Origin: Bacillota bacterium
GTDB lineage: Bacteria; Bacillota; Clostridia; Acetivibrionales; JANLFN01
Direction of reading: 5' to 3'
DNA length: 16,899 nt
Assembly: GCA_023397675.1 (NCBI GenBank)
Contig: JAEWTV010000126.1
Coordinates: forward strand, 1-16,899
Below are positions 1 through 6,247 of the stretch, one piece after another. The translations under genes and the position numbers were made by a program. The notes beneath the pieces were generated by a model. That model was not told the DNA's origin and made no database searches. It saw nothing but the letters and a program-made list of their open reading frames with translations. Each line of letters starts with the position of its first letter. Position 1 is the stretch's first letter.

Positions 1-2
1 AA

Positions 3-23
3 AATGAAGCTTTAATATCTTAG
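3..23 (+). CDS. Possible 3' end of an upstream gene (fragment)
   Basis: The few bases before the RNase G gene can be read as the tail of an upstream gene ending in TAG at 21-23, with residues NEALIS. The stop would sit inside the RNase G ribosome binding site, suggesting coupled translation. A second frame ends in TAA at 13-15, so the frame is not certain. In related clostridia the gene before rng is usually a radical-SAM-linked DUF2344 protein, but too little is present here to identify it. Confidence 0.25.
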   Translation, partial: NEALIS

Positions 24-32
24 GAGAGAAAC

Positions 33-1523
33 ATGGTTAATGAAATATTGGTAGATGTAGGTGTAGGAGAGACAAGGGTTGCTTTGCTTGAAGACAAGGA
101 ACTTGTTGAAATATATATTGAAAGACCTTACCATGAAAGACTTGTAGGAAACATTTACAGGGGAAAGGTAAGCAGTGTTCTTCCAGGTATGCAGGCTGCG
201 TTTATAGATATAGGCTATGAGAAAAACGCATTCCTTTATGTAGGTGACGCAGTAGTCCAGAAGGAATATCTTGAAGAAGATGATGAAATTTTTCAGAATG
301 TAAAGGATTATAATATAGAAGAATTATTGAAGCCAGGTCAGGAGATAACTGTCCAGGTTATTAAGGAACCAATAGGTACAAAGGGGCCCAGGGTTACGAC
401 ACACATTACCCTTCCGGGACGCCACCTTGTATTGCTTCCGAATGCAGATTATATTGGGATATCCAGGAGAATAGAGGAAGAGGCTGAAAGAACAAAGCTT
501 AAAAAGACCGCCGAGCAGATAAAGCCTTCCGGAGTCGGCCTTATTGTGAGGACTGCCTCAGAGGGTAAAGACATTAATGACTTTTCACAGGACCTTAATT
601 TTCTTATGAAACTGTGGGATTCAATTAAGAGCAAGGAAGGAAGCGGAAGTGTACCAAGATGTCTTCATAAGGATTTAAGCCTTACATACAGGACTGTAAG
701 GGATCTTTTTACCTGGAACATAGATAAGTTTATAATAAACAACAGGCAGGAATATACCAAGGTGCTTGAGCTTGTAGATATGATTTCACCTGCATTGAAG
801 CAGAGGGTTCAGTACTATGGTTCGGGAAGGGATCTTTTTGAATATTATCAGGTTGAAGCAAAAATAATTAGGGCTCTTGCAAAAAAGGTATGGCTTAAAT
901 GCGGCGGCTATCTTGTTATTGAGAAAACGGAAGCCCTTACTGTTGTTGATGTTAATACCGGCAAATACGTAGGTGCCACTAACCTTGAGGATACAGTTCT
1001 AAGGACAAATATTGATGCGGCTAAGGAAATTGCAAAACAGCTTCGGTTGAGGGATGTCGGCGGAATTATAATTATAGATTTTATTGACATGCATGAGGCG
1101 GAGCATCAGCAAATGGTGCTTGATGCTTTGAAACAGGCGCTTAAGAAAGATAGAACAAAAACAACCGTTTTGGGTATGACTGGGCTTGGCCTTATTGAAA
1201 TGACCAGGAAAAAAGTAAGGCATGGCCTTGTATCTGTTATGACATCGGAATGCACCTGCTGCGAAGGAACTGGAAGGGTTCTTTCGATGGAATCCATTGC
1301 AAGGAATGTTGAAAAAGAAATAGGAAGTTATTTCAGTCAGAATCTTGCTAAAGCTGTTCAGGTTGATGTAAACCCTGTGGTTGCCGAGGTTTTAAATGAA
1401 TGCGGTTCTATTAAGGAATTGGAAAGCAGTCTGGGTAAAAGAATTATAGTAAAAGCTTCAGACAACCTGAGGACAGAGCAAACGAATATAAGAGAGATTG
1501 ACAGTAGCACATTCGTGTGTTAA
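33..1523 (+). CDS. rng: Ribonuclease E/G family endoribonuclease (RNase G)
   Basis: Single-strand-specific endoribonuclease of the RNase E/G family, acting in rRNA maturation and mRNA decay in the cytoplasm. At 496 residues it has the length of RNase G and lacks the long C-terminal scaffold of enterobacterial RNase E. An S1-type RNA-binding domain covers about residues 36-125 (RLVGNIYRGKV, then AAFIDIG). The catalytic core holds the two metal-binding aspartates, D306 in TVVDVNTG and D349 in IIIIDF. The Zn-link is CTCC at 407-410, which keeps the CxxC spacing used for dimer and tetramer assembly. The ATG follows AGGAGA by 5 bases. It lies upstream of rplU, as is usual in clostridia, so RNA processing is linked to the ribosomal protein cluster. 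Family assignment is firm; the exact RNA targets are not visible. Confidence 0.95.
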   Translation: MVNEILVDVGVGETRVALLEDKELVEIYIERPYHERLVGNIYRGKVSSVLPGMQAAFIDIGYEKNAFLYVGDAVVQKEYLEEDDEIFQNVKDYNIEELLKPGQEITVQVIKEPIGTKGPRVTTHITLPGRHLVLLPNADYIGISRRIEEEAERTKLKKTAEQIKPSGVGLIVRTASEGKDINDFSQDLNFLMKLWDSIKSKEGSGSVPRCLHKDLSLTYRTVRDLFTWNIDKFIINNRQEYTKVLELVDMISPALKQRVQYYGSGRDLFEYYQVEAKIIRALAKKVWLKCGGYLVIEKTEALTVVDVNTGKYVGATNLEDTVLRTNIDAAKEIAKQLRLRDVGGIIIIDFIDMHEAEHQQMVLDALKQALKKDRTKTTVLGMTGLGLIEMTRKKVRHGLVSVMTSECTCCEGTGRVLSMESIARNVEKEIGSYFSQNLAKAVQVDVNPVVAEVLNECGSIKELESSLGKRIIVKASDNLRTEQTNIREIDSSTFVC

Positions 1524-1530
1524 AATGTTT

Positions 1531-1741
1531 CGGTAGCCGCACGACCAAGGCCAAGTTAGTTGGCAATGTACAATTTACAGTGTACAGTTAGAAAGCTAAC
1601 TTTTGCACTTAATTGTATAGGGACAGCTTTATAAAATGAGATTTAGTTTATAACCCTGATGGTTTTCACTGTAAATTGTAAACTATCAACTGTAAACTGA
1701 AGTGCTCTGCCTTATGTTGGCGAGACTGTGATAGGGAGGTG
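1531..1741 (+). ncRNA. Probable L21 leader (rplU 5' regulatory RNA)
   Basis: The 225-base gap before rplU is rich in inverted repeats and lies where Firmicutes carry the L21 leader, a cis-acting RNA thought to control L21 operon expression. Visible pairings include a small hairpin CCAA-GTTAG-TTGG at 1551-1563, GTTAG/CTAAC at 1587-1600, possible closing helices GCAC 1539-1542 with GTGC 1702-1705 and GCCAA 1550-1554 with TTGGC 1717-1721, and a perfect 14-bp helix between 1569-1582 and 1667-1680. The stretch ends at the GGGAGGTG ribosome binding site of rplU, which could be masked or exposed. The call rests on position and structure; I could not run a covariance model. Confidence 0.55.
1569..1680. 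repeat. Perfect 14-bp inverted repeat inside the rplU leader
   Basis: The arm TACAATTTACAGTG at 1569-1582 is the exact reverse complement of 1667-1680. Flanking bases add related pieces: TACAGTT at 1583-1589 matches AACTGTA at 1688-1694, which would be a competing or pseudoknotted pairing. The ACAGT/ACTGT-rich wording resembles short dispersed repeats seen between genes in several Firmicutes, so this may be a small repeat inserted in the leader rather than part of the conserved RNA fold. Confidence 0.6.
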
Positions 1742-1748
1742 TTTTTAG

Positions 1749-2060
1749 ATGTACGCTATAATTGAAACTGGCGGTAAGCAGTACAAGGTACAGGAAGGTG
1801 ACGTAGTTTTCGTTGAAAAGCTTGCTATTGAAGAGGGTTCTACAGTAACTCTTGACAAGGTACTTGCAGTATCAAACGAAGGATCACTCAGCGTTGGAAG
1901 TCCAATAGTTGAAAAGGCTAATGTTCAGGCAAAGGTTCTTGGACATGGCAAGGGCGAAAAGATTATTATCTTTAAGTATAAGCCTAAGAAAGATTATAGA
2001 AAGAAAAATGGTCACAGACAGCCATATACAAAGCTTCAGATTGAAAAGATCAATGCTTAA
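1749..2060 (+). CDS. rplU: 50S ribosomal protein L21
   Basis: Ribosomal protein bL21, a 23S rRNA-binding component of the 50S subunit. The 103-residue length is the normal full length. The N-terminus MYAIIETGGKQYKV and the basic C-terminal segment with KYKPKKDYRKK followed by NGHRQPYTK are hallmarks of the family; the latter is the rRNA-binding region. A strong RBS, GGGAGGTG, lies at 1734-1741, 7 bases before the ATG. It is the first gene after the structured leader and is followed by prp and rpmA, the order conserved in Firmicutes. Regulation through the leader is likely but inferred. Confidence 0.98.
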   Translation: MYAIIETGGKQYKVQEGDVVFVEKLAIEEGSTVTLDKVLAVSNEGSLSVGSPIVEKANVQAKVLGHGKGEKIIIFKYKPKKDYRKKNGHRQPYTKLQIEKINA

Positions 2061-2092
2061 GGCAGTCTGGATTAAATTGAACGGTAATTACT

Positions 2093-2422
2093 ATGATTGA
2101 TATACGCATAGTCAAGGATAAGGAAGGCTTTATCTGGGAGTTTACTGTTAAGGGACATGCGGGTTTCGATAAGCGCGGAAGCGATATCGTATGTGCCGCA
2201 GTATCTGCGGTGGCATACACTGCGATAGGCGCACTTGACGATCTGGCAGGCATAAAAAACTATTCTGAGAAGAGTGGTTTTATGAACTGTAGCATACCAC
2301 ACGAAATTCCCGAGGATAAGAAACAGGTTGTCAGAATTATTCTGGAAACTATGTCAATAGGATTTAAGCAGATTAGAGATACATATAAAAAGTATGTATC
2401 AGTTTTGGAAACGGAGGTGTAA
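2093..2422 (+). CDS. prp: Ribosomal-processing cysteine protease Prp
   Basis: Cytoplasmic cysteine protease (YsxB family) that removes the N-terminal extension of ribosomal protein L27, a step essential for ribosome assembly in Firmicutes whose L27 has this extension. Both catalytic residues are visible at the positions known from Staphylococcus aureus Prp: H22 in GHAGF and C34 in DIVCAAVS. The 109-residue length is normal. It sits between its partners, 32 bases after rplU and with its TAA 4 bases before the rpmA start, so product and substrate are made together. The ribosome binding site in front of the ATG is weak (ACGGT), which may keep protease levels below those of the ribosomal proteins. 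Confidence 0.95.
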   Translation: MIDIRIVKDKEGFIWEFTVKGHAGFDKRGSDIVCAAVSAVAYTAIGALDDLAGIKNYSEKSGFMNCSIPHEIPEDKKQVVRIILETMSIGFKQIRDTYKKYVSVLETEV

Positions 2423-2426
2423 CCCT

Positions 2427-2705
2427 ATGGTTAAAATAAATCTTCAATTATTCGCTCATAAAAAGGGAATGGGTAGTTCAAGAAACGGCCGTGACAGCGA
2501 GTCCAAAAGACTTGGTGTTAAAAGAGGTGACGGACAGTTCGTACTGGCCGGAAACATTCTTGTAAGGCAAAGAGGAACAAAGATTCATCCTGGCGATAAC
2601 GTAGGAATAGGCAGTGACGATACACTGTTTGCAAAGGCAGACGGCAAGGTGAAGTTTGAAAGAATGGGTAGAGATAAAAAGAAAGTAAGTATTATTAACG
2701 CTTAA
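2427..2705 (+). CDS. rpmA: 50S ribosomal protein L27 (precursor with Prp-cleaved extension)
   Basis: Ribosomal protein bL27, whose N-terminus reaches the peptidyl transferase centre of the 50S subunit. I place the start at the ATG of 2427, which follows GGAGGTG (2413-2419) by 7 bases and gives 92 residues. A longer in-frame reading from 2394 would have no matching RBS. The N-terminus is MVKINLQLF followed by AHKKG, the Firmicute extension, with Prp cleavage expected after F9 so that mature L27 begins at A10. The motif NGRDSESKRLGVKRGDGQ and the end of the domain, GDNVGIGSDDTLFA, are typical. The RBS overlaps the last codons of prp, so translation of the two is probably coupled. Confidence 0.97.
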   Translation: MVKINLQLFAHKKGMGSSRNGRDSESKRLGVKRGDGQFVLAGNILVRQRGTKIHPGDNVGIGSDDTLFAKADGKVKFERMGRDKKKVSIINA

Positions 2706-2740
2706 CAATCGGATATTTTTATCAAATACAAGAAATATGT

Positions 2741-2769
2741 AAATCCCGGTTTCACCGGGATTTATTTTT
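2741..2769 (+). terminator. Rho-independent terminator after rpmA
   Basis: AAATCCCGGT, a TTC loop and ACCGGGATTT form a 10-bp hairpin at 2741-2763, followed by a T-rich run to 2769. It closes the rplU-prp-rpmA unit and separates it from obgE, which would need its own promoter; only a weak candidate (TTGCTC 2768-2773, TATATG 2791-2796) is seen. Confidence 0.9.
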
Positions 2770-2832
2770 GCTCTTTTTTGTAATAATATATATATGAAAA
2801 AAGTACTTATGTTAGCTGTAAGGAGTTAAATA

Positions 2833-4107
2833 ATGTTTATTGACAGTGCGAGAATTTTTGTAAAAGCTGGAAACGGCGGAAACGGTGTTGTATCCTTCCA
2901 CAGAGAAAAATATGTAGCCGCAGGCGGACCTGACGGCGGAGACGGCGGAGACGGCGGAAATGTTGTGTTCCAAGTAGATGAAGGAATGCGGACTCTTATT
3001 GATTTCAGATATAAAAAGCAGTACAAGGCTGAAAACGGACAGGACGGCGGCGGCGCCCAATGTACGGGAAGAGGTGGTAATGAACTCGTAATCAAGGTTC
3101 CCGCAGGAACAGTTGTAAGGGATGAGCTTACAGGAAGAATCATTGCTGACCTTACAAAGGCAGGGCAATCTGCGGTTGTTGCCAAGGCGGGTAAGGGAGG
3201 AAAAGGAAATCAGCATTTTGCGACTCCTACACGACAGGTACCTAATTTCGCCAAGGCTGGAACTGCCGGTGAGGAGAGATGGGTTCTTCTTGAACTGAAA
3301 ACGCTTGCAGATGTAGGTCTTATTGGTTATCCGAATGTAGGCAAATCTACTATACTTTCAATGGTTTCAGCTGCAAGACCTAAAATTGCTGATTATCACT
3401 TTACTACACTTGAGCCTAATTTAGGTGTTGTAAGTGTTGGTACCGGGACAAGCTTTGTAATCGCTGATATACCGGGGCTTATAGAAGGAGCACATGAAGG
3501 CGTAGGACTTGGACATAAGTTTTTAAGGCATGTTGAAAGAACACGCCTGCTGGTTCATGTTGTTGATGTTGCTTCAATTGAAGGCAGGGATCCTTTAAAG
3601 GATTTTGAAGTTATAAATGAAGAGCTGCAGCAATATAATCCTGTGCTTGCATCAAAACAGCAGATTGTTGCCGCCAATAAAACCGATATACCCGGTTCTG
3701 AGGATAATTATAAAAGCTTTTCCGACGAGCTTGAAAAAAGAGGCTATAAGGTATTTCCAATATCCGCAGCCACAAATAAAGGGCTTAAAGAGCTGATGTA
3801 TTTTATTGCTGAAAAGCTTAAAACCATTCCTGAGACAATCATTGTTGATGAAGCAGAAGACGAAGTTGTATATACCGCTGGCGAAGAAAAACCTTTTGAG
3901 ATACGTGTTGAGGACGGAAAATATATTATCGAGGGCACATGGTTCAAAAGGCTTGTTAATTCCACAAATTTCACTAATTATGAATCATTGCAGTATTTCC
4001 AGAGAGCTATCAAGAAGAAGGGTGTCATTGATGAGCTTGAAAAAATGGGGATTAACGAGGGCGACACCGTAAATGTTTATGGACTTGAATTTGATTATGT
4101 AAGGTAA
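2833..4107 (+). CDS. obgE: GTPase ObgE/CgtA
   Basis: Essential GTPase that acts in late 50S subunit assembly and in the stress response. All three domains are present in 424 residues. The glycine-rich Obg fold occupies about residues 1-158, with several GDGG-type repeats. The G domain runs from about 160 to 330: G1 GYPNVGKST at 165-173, G3 DIPG at 212-215, G4 NKTD at 282-285 and G5 SAA at 311-313. The C-terminal OCT domain is at about 350-424. AGGAG at 2821-2825 precedes the ATG by 7 bases. It follows the L21-L27 genes, an almost universal order, and is followed 30 bases later by yhbY, another 50S assembly factor. Nothing is missing or unusual in the motifs. Confidence 0.98.
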   Translation: MFIDSARIFVKAGNGGNGVVSFHREKYVAAGGPDGGDGGDGGNVVFQVDEGMRTLIDFRYKKQYKAENGQDGGGAQCTGRGGNELVIKVPAGTVVRDELTGRIIADLTKAGQSAVVAKAGKGGKGNQHFATPTRQVPNFAKAGTAGEERWVLLELKTLADVGLIGYPNVGKSTILSMVSAARPKIADYHFTTLEPNLGVVSVGTGTSFVIADIPGLIEGAHEGVGLGHKFLRHVERTRLLVHVVDVASIEGRDPLKDFEVINEELQQYNPVLASKQQIVAANKTDIPGSEDNYKSFSDELEKRGYKVFPISAATNKGLKELMYFIAEKLKTIPETIIVDEAEDEVVYTAGEEKPFEIRVEDGKYIIEGTWFKRLVNSTNFTNYESLQYFQRAIKKKGVIDELEKMGINEGDTVNVYGLEFDYVR

Positions 4108-4137
4108 ACCAAGTATTATTTAAAGAGGAGTCTAATA

Positions 4138-4428
4138 ATGTTATCAAGCAAACAGAGAAGTTTCCTGAAAGGTCTTGCGAACACAGTACCGCCTATTCTT
4201 CAGGTGGGTAAGGGCGGATTGAGTGACAATTTGATAAAGCAGTTTGATGACGCTTTGGAGGCGAGGGAACTGGTAAAGGCAAACGTACTTAAAAATTCGA
4301 TGGATGATGCAAGGACTATTTGCGAGGAGATAGCACAAAGTGTTAACGCAGAAGTTGTGCAGGTTATAGGAAGCAAATTTGTACTTTACAGGGAATCCAA
4401 AAAGAATAAGGAAATTGTTTTACCATGA
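4138..4428 (+). CDS. yhbY: CRM-domain RNA-binding protein YhbY
   Basis: Small RNA-binding protein of the YhbY/CRM family, associated with pre-50S ribosomal particles. The 96-residue protein is essentially one CRM domain. The family signature is seen as LSSKQRSFLKGLAN at the start, the GKGG loop at 24-27 that contacts RNA, VKANVLKN in the middle and IGSKFVLYR near the end. GAGGAG ahead of the ATG gives a normal RBS. It lies 30 bases after obgE on the same strand, so both are likely cotranscribed. Family is firm; a precise role in this organism is inferred from homologues. Confidence 0.93.
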   Translation: MLSSKQRSFLKGLANTVPPILQVGKGGLSDNLIKQFDDALEARELVKANVLKNSMDDARTICEEIAQSVNAEVVQVIGSKFVLYRESKKNKEIVLP

Positions 4429-4510
4429 CCTCATAAAACTGAAGACTTGTGACGAAATAATATATAGACAGGCTTTATATGGTGTATATGAGTTTTCGGG
4501 GGTGTTGAAG

Positions 4511-4693
4511 GTGAAGAAGGTAATTGCAGCACTTTTACTTGTATTTTTCATAGCAGGTATTACAACCGCTTGCGGGAGTAGTGACATTGATATGAATAAA
4601 TTTATTGACAAAATGAAAAAAGAAAATCAGGTTTCTCCTGAAAAGAAGCAGGAAATCCGGAAAAGCATTTTCCCCAACCTCAAAGATAATTAA
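4511..4693 (+). CDS. Small putative lipoprotein
   Basis: Not a recognised family. A 60-residue protein starting at GTG 4511, about 6 bases after a GGGGGTG ribosome binding site. An upstream in-frame extension exists but starts inside yhbY and would spoil the signal peptide. Residues 1-20 form a classic signal: two lysines, a hydrophobic stretch (VIAALLLVFFIAGI), then TTAC, so C21 is a plausible lipidation site, although T at -3 is less common than L. The mature part would be only 40 residues, hydrophilic and charged (DKMKKENQVSPEKKQEIRK). It would be anchored on the outer face of the membrane. It lies 82 bases after yhbY; function unknown. Confidence 0.7.
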   Translation: MKKVIAALLLVFFIAGITTACGSSDIDMNKFIDKMKKENQVSPEKKQEIRKSIFPNLKDN

Positions 4694-4709
4694 TGCTTTG
4701 TTTACCTCA

Positions 4710-4732
4710 AACTTAGAATTACACTCTAAGTT
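4710..4732. terminator. Hairpin between convergent genes, possible terminator
   Basis: AACTTAGA at 4710-4717 pairs with TCTAAGTT at 4725-4732 around a 7-base loop. It lies between the ends of the lipoprotein gene (+) and the DUF4364 gene (-), where a bidirectional terminator is expected. No clean T-run follows in either direction, so this is only a candidate. Confidence 0.35.
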
Positions 4733-4789
4733 AAAGTGTTTCTATAAGCTGTTCCTTACTTCGCTTTTATTGCGCTGTGTAGGCCGGCT

Positions 4790-5323
4790 TTATCTGTTTT
4801 TAGTTAAACTTTCTATTATTTCGGAATAAATTTGCTGTGAATTTTTCTTCCAGTTTTCACAAATCAAACGTGCATCATTTTTTGTTCCTACAGTAATTTT
4901 TAAATCAATAAGAGAAAAGTTATCTTCATTTACCTTGCAGTTGACAATGTACTCATTTTCACTTTCAGGTGTATAGTCAGCCGTAATTAAGGTTTCATTC
5001 CTTATGTTCTTTCTTATTGTACCAATGGTGTTATCTATATGTGTCTTTATACTTACAGGTATATGGCTTGTAAAATAGGCCAGCGTTTGCTTGCCCGATG
5101 TTGATATTGTATAAAAGGTCTTATTGTCTTTTATTTCAACATTCAGGAAATTAGCCTCACAAAGCTCGTTCAGATACTGTTGCAGCAGAAAATAGTTCAT
5201 ATACTTGTTTTCAAGTATAAGCTTTGTTATCTGAAGATTACTTACCATTATTTTAATTTTATCTATTATATATAGAAGAATAAGCTTGTTTTCAGCTAAT
5301 TCACGGTTGTTTTCAAGACTCAT
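4790..5323 (-). CDS. DUF4364 family protein
   Basis: Member of the DUF4364 family of clostridia, whose function is unknown. I start it at the ATG complementary to 5321-5323, which follows GGAGG (5330-5334) by 6 bases and gives 177 residues beginning MSLENNRELAENKLILLYI, the conserved family N-terminus; a longer reading to 5383 adds 20 residues that run over the promoter. The N-terminal half (about 10-90) is predicted helical with the pattern of a winged-helix domain, VSNLQITKLILE then NYFLLQQYLNELCE, ending in FYTISTSGKQTL. The C-terminal half is a mixed alpha/beta domain of unknown role. It may be a transcription regulator, by fold resemblance only. It is transcribed opposite to its neighbours from its own promoter. 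Confidence 0.85.
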   Translation of the reverse strand: MSLENNRELAENKLILLYIIDKIKIMVSNLQITKLILENKYMNYFLLQQYLNELCEANFLNVEIKDNKTFYTISTSGKQTLAYFTSHIPVSIKTHIDNTIGTIRKNIRNETLITADYTPESENEYIVNCKVNEDNFSLIDLKITVGTKNDARLICENWKKNSQQIYSEIIESLTKNR

Positions 5324-5354
5324 AACCAACCTCCGGTTAAACTTATATGGAAGT

Positions 5355-5383
5355 ATTATAGCATAGCGCAGGTGGTTTGCCAA
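5355..5383 (-). promoter_or_regulatory. Sigma-A-type promoter of the DUF4364 gene
   Basis: On the minus strand, TTGGCA (5378-5383) and TATAAT (5355-5360) are separated by exactly 17 bases, and the -10 box is preceded by TG plus one base (extended -10). This is a near-consensus housekeeping promoter placed about 30 bases before the start codon. Confidence 0.75.
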
Positions 5384-5426
5384 ATTACTTCCTATGGTTT
5401 GTTAAGGGTATTATTTGGAATAATTA

Positions 5427-5435
5427 TGTTATAAT
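5427..5435 (+). promoter_or_regulatory. Extended -10 promoter of the QueG-like gene
   Basis: TG-T-TATAAT at 5427-5435 is a perfect extended -10 element 32 bases before the TTG start at 5468. No good -35 box is seen at the proper distance, as is common for extended -10 promoters. It faces away from the DUF4364 promoter, so the 5324-5467 gap is a divergent promoter region. Confidence 0.6.
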
Positions 5436-5467
5436 TAATTAATATCTATATCGCTGGAGGTAATGCT

Positions 5468-6154
5468 TTGGACATAGCATTGGAACTTAAGGAAAAGCTT
5501 ATAGACATAGGTGCTTCAATCGTTGGTTTTTCAGATGTAAGGGAAAACCTCAAGGGAAGCCTTTCAAAGACAGGATATGCAGTAACAGTCGGTGTCAGAC
5601 TTTCCGATTATATAATTGATGAGATAAAGGACAAACCTACATATACATATTTCCACCACTATAGAACTGTAAATGCTCTTATCGACCAGATAACTCTCAG
5701 GGGACTTCTCTTTTTGCAGGACAGAGGTTATAACGCAATAGCAGTACCGGCCTCACAGACTGTTAATGATGCGCAGGATGATTACAGTGCTATATTCCCT
5801 CATAAGACTGCGGCCGTAAGTGCGGGGTTGGGCTGGATAGGTAGGAACGGGCTGTTTATAAGTTCCCAATATGGCCCGAGACTGAGGCTTGGAACAATAC
5901 TTACCGATTGCCAGCTGCCTGCTGAAAATGGAATAACTGATTCGGGCTGCGGTGACTGCAATGCATGTGTGAAAAGCTGCCCGGCAATGGCTTTGACAGG
6001 TAACTGCTGGGAAAAAGGCTGCGAAAGAAGCAGGGTTGTAGATGCAAAAGCCTGCAGCGAGTATATGAACAAGCATTTCAAGCATATAGGCAGAGGCTCT
6101 GTTTGCGGGATATGCATGAGAGTATGTCCAAAGGGAATTAAAAAGCAGATGTAG
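5468..6154 (+). CDS. Short QueG-like double [4Fe-4S] cluster protein
   Basis: Iron-sulphur protein related to epoxyqueuosine reductase QueG (COG1600). It starts at TTG 5468, 5-6 bases after GGAGGT; the nearby ATG at 5463 is out of frame and closes after four codons. The core motif KTAAVSAGLGWIGRNGLFIS at 113-132 matches the QueG region around its cobalamin-binding site. Cysteines for two ferredoxin-like clusters are present: C161, C164, C167, C171 (CxxCxxCxxxCP) and C213, C216, C220, with C196 a candidate eighth ligand. At 228 residues it is much shorter than QueG (about 380), lacking the C-terminal HEAT-repeat part that binds tRNA. It may therefore be an electron carrier or a corrinoid-linked reductase rather than a queuosine enzyme. 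It has its own promoter and no clear partner gene. Confidence 0.8.
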   Translation: MDIALELKEKLIDIGASIVGFSDVRENLKGSLSKTGYAVTVGVRLSDYIIDEIKDKPTYTYFHHYRTVNALIDQITLRGLLFLQDRGYNAIAVPASQTVNDAQDDYSAIFPHKTAAVSAGLGWIGRNGLFISSQYGPRLRLGTILTDCQLPAENGITDSGCGDCNACVKSCPAMALTGNCWEKGCERSRVVDAKACSEYMNKHFKHIGRGSVCGICMRVCPKGIKKQM

Positions 6155-6247
6155 TGATTAAAGAACAAAAGTAAAATAATAATTATGTACACTTCAAAAG
6201 TACTCTGAATATACTAAATCAGATGATATTAAAAGGAAGTGGACATA

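Noticed and set aside
1569..1694. Start of a CRISPR array or tandem repeat in the rplU leader
   Set aside because: Only two inverted arms are present, without regular spacing or repeated direct units.
1909..2100. Forward frame overlapping the rplU end
   Set aside because: Out-of-frame shadow of L21; no RBS, and composition follows the L21 codons.
2812..3216. Long antisense reading frames opposite the start of obgE, rich in Pro and Ser
   Set aside because: They mirror the glycine-rich codons of the Obg domain; no RBS and no family resemblance.
4379..4510. Upstream extension of the small lipoprotein starting inside yhbY
   Set aside because: It would place 44 unrelated residues before a clear signal peptide; GTG 4511 has the proper RBS.
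5753..6192. Two antisense frames of 110 and 130 residues opposite the QueG-like gene
   Set aside because: The + strand frame has two full sets of Fe-S cysteines and a good RBS; the antisense frames are shadows.
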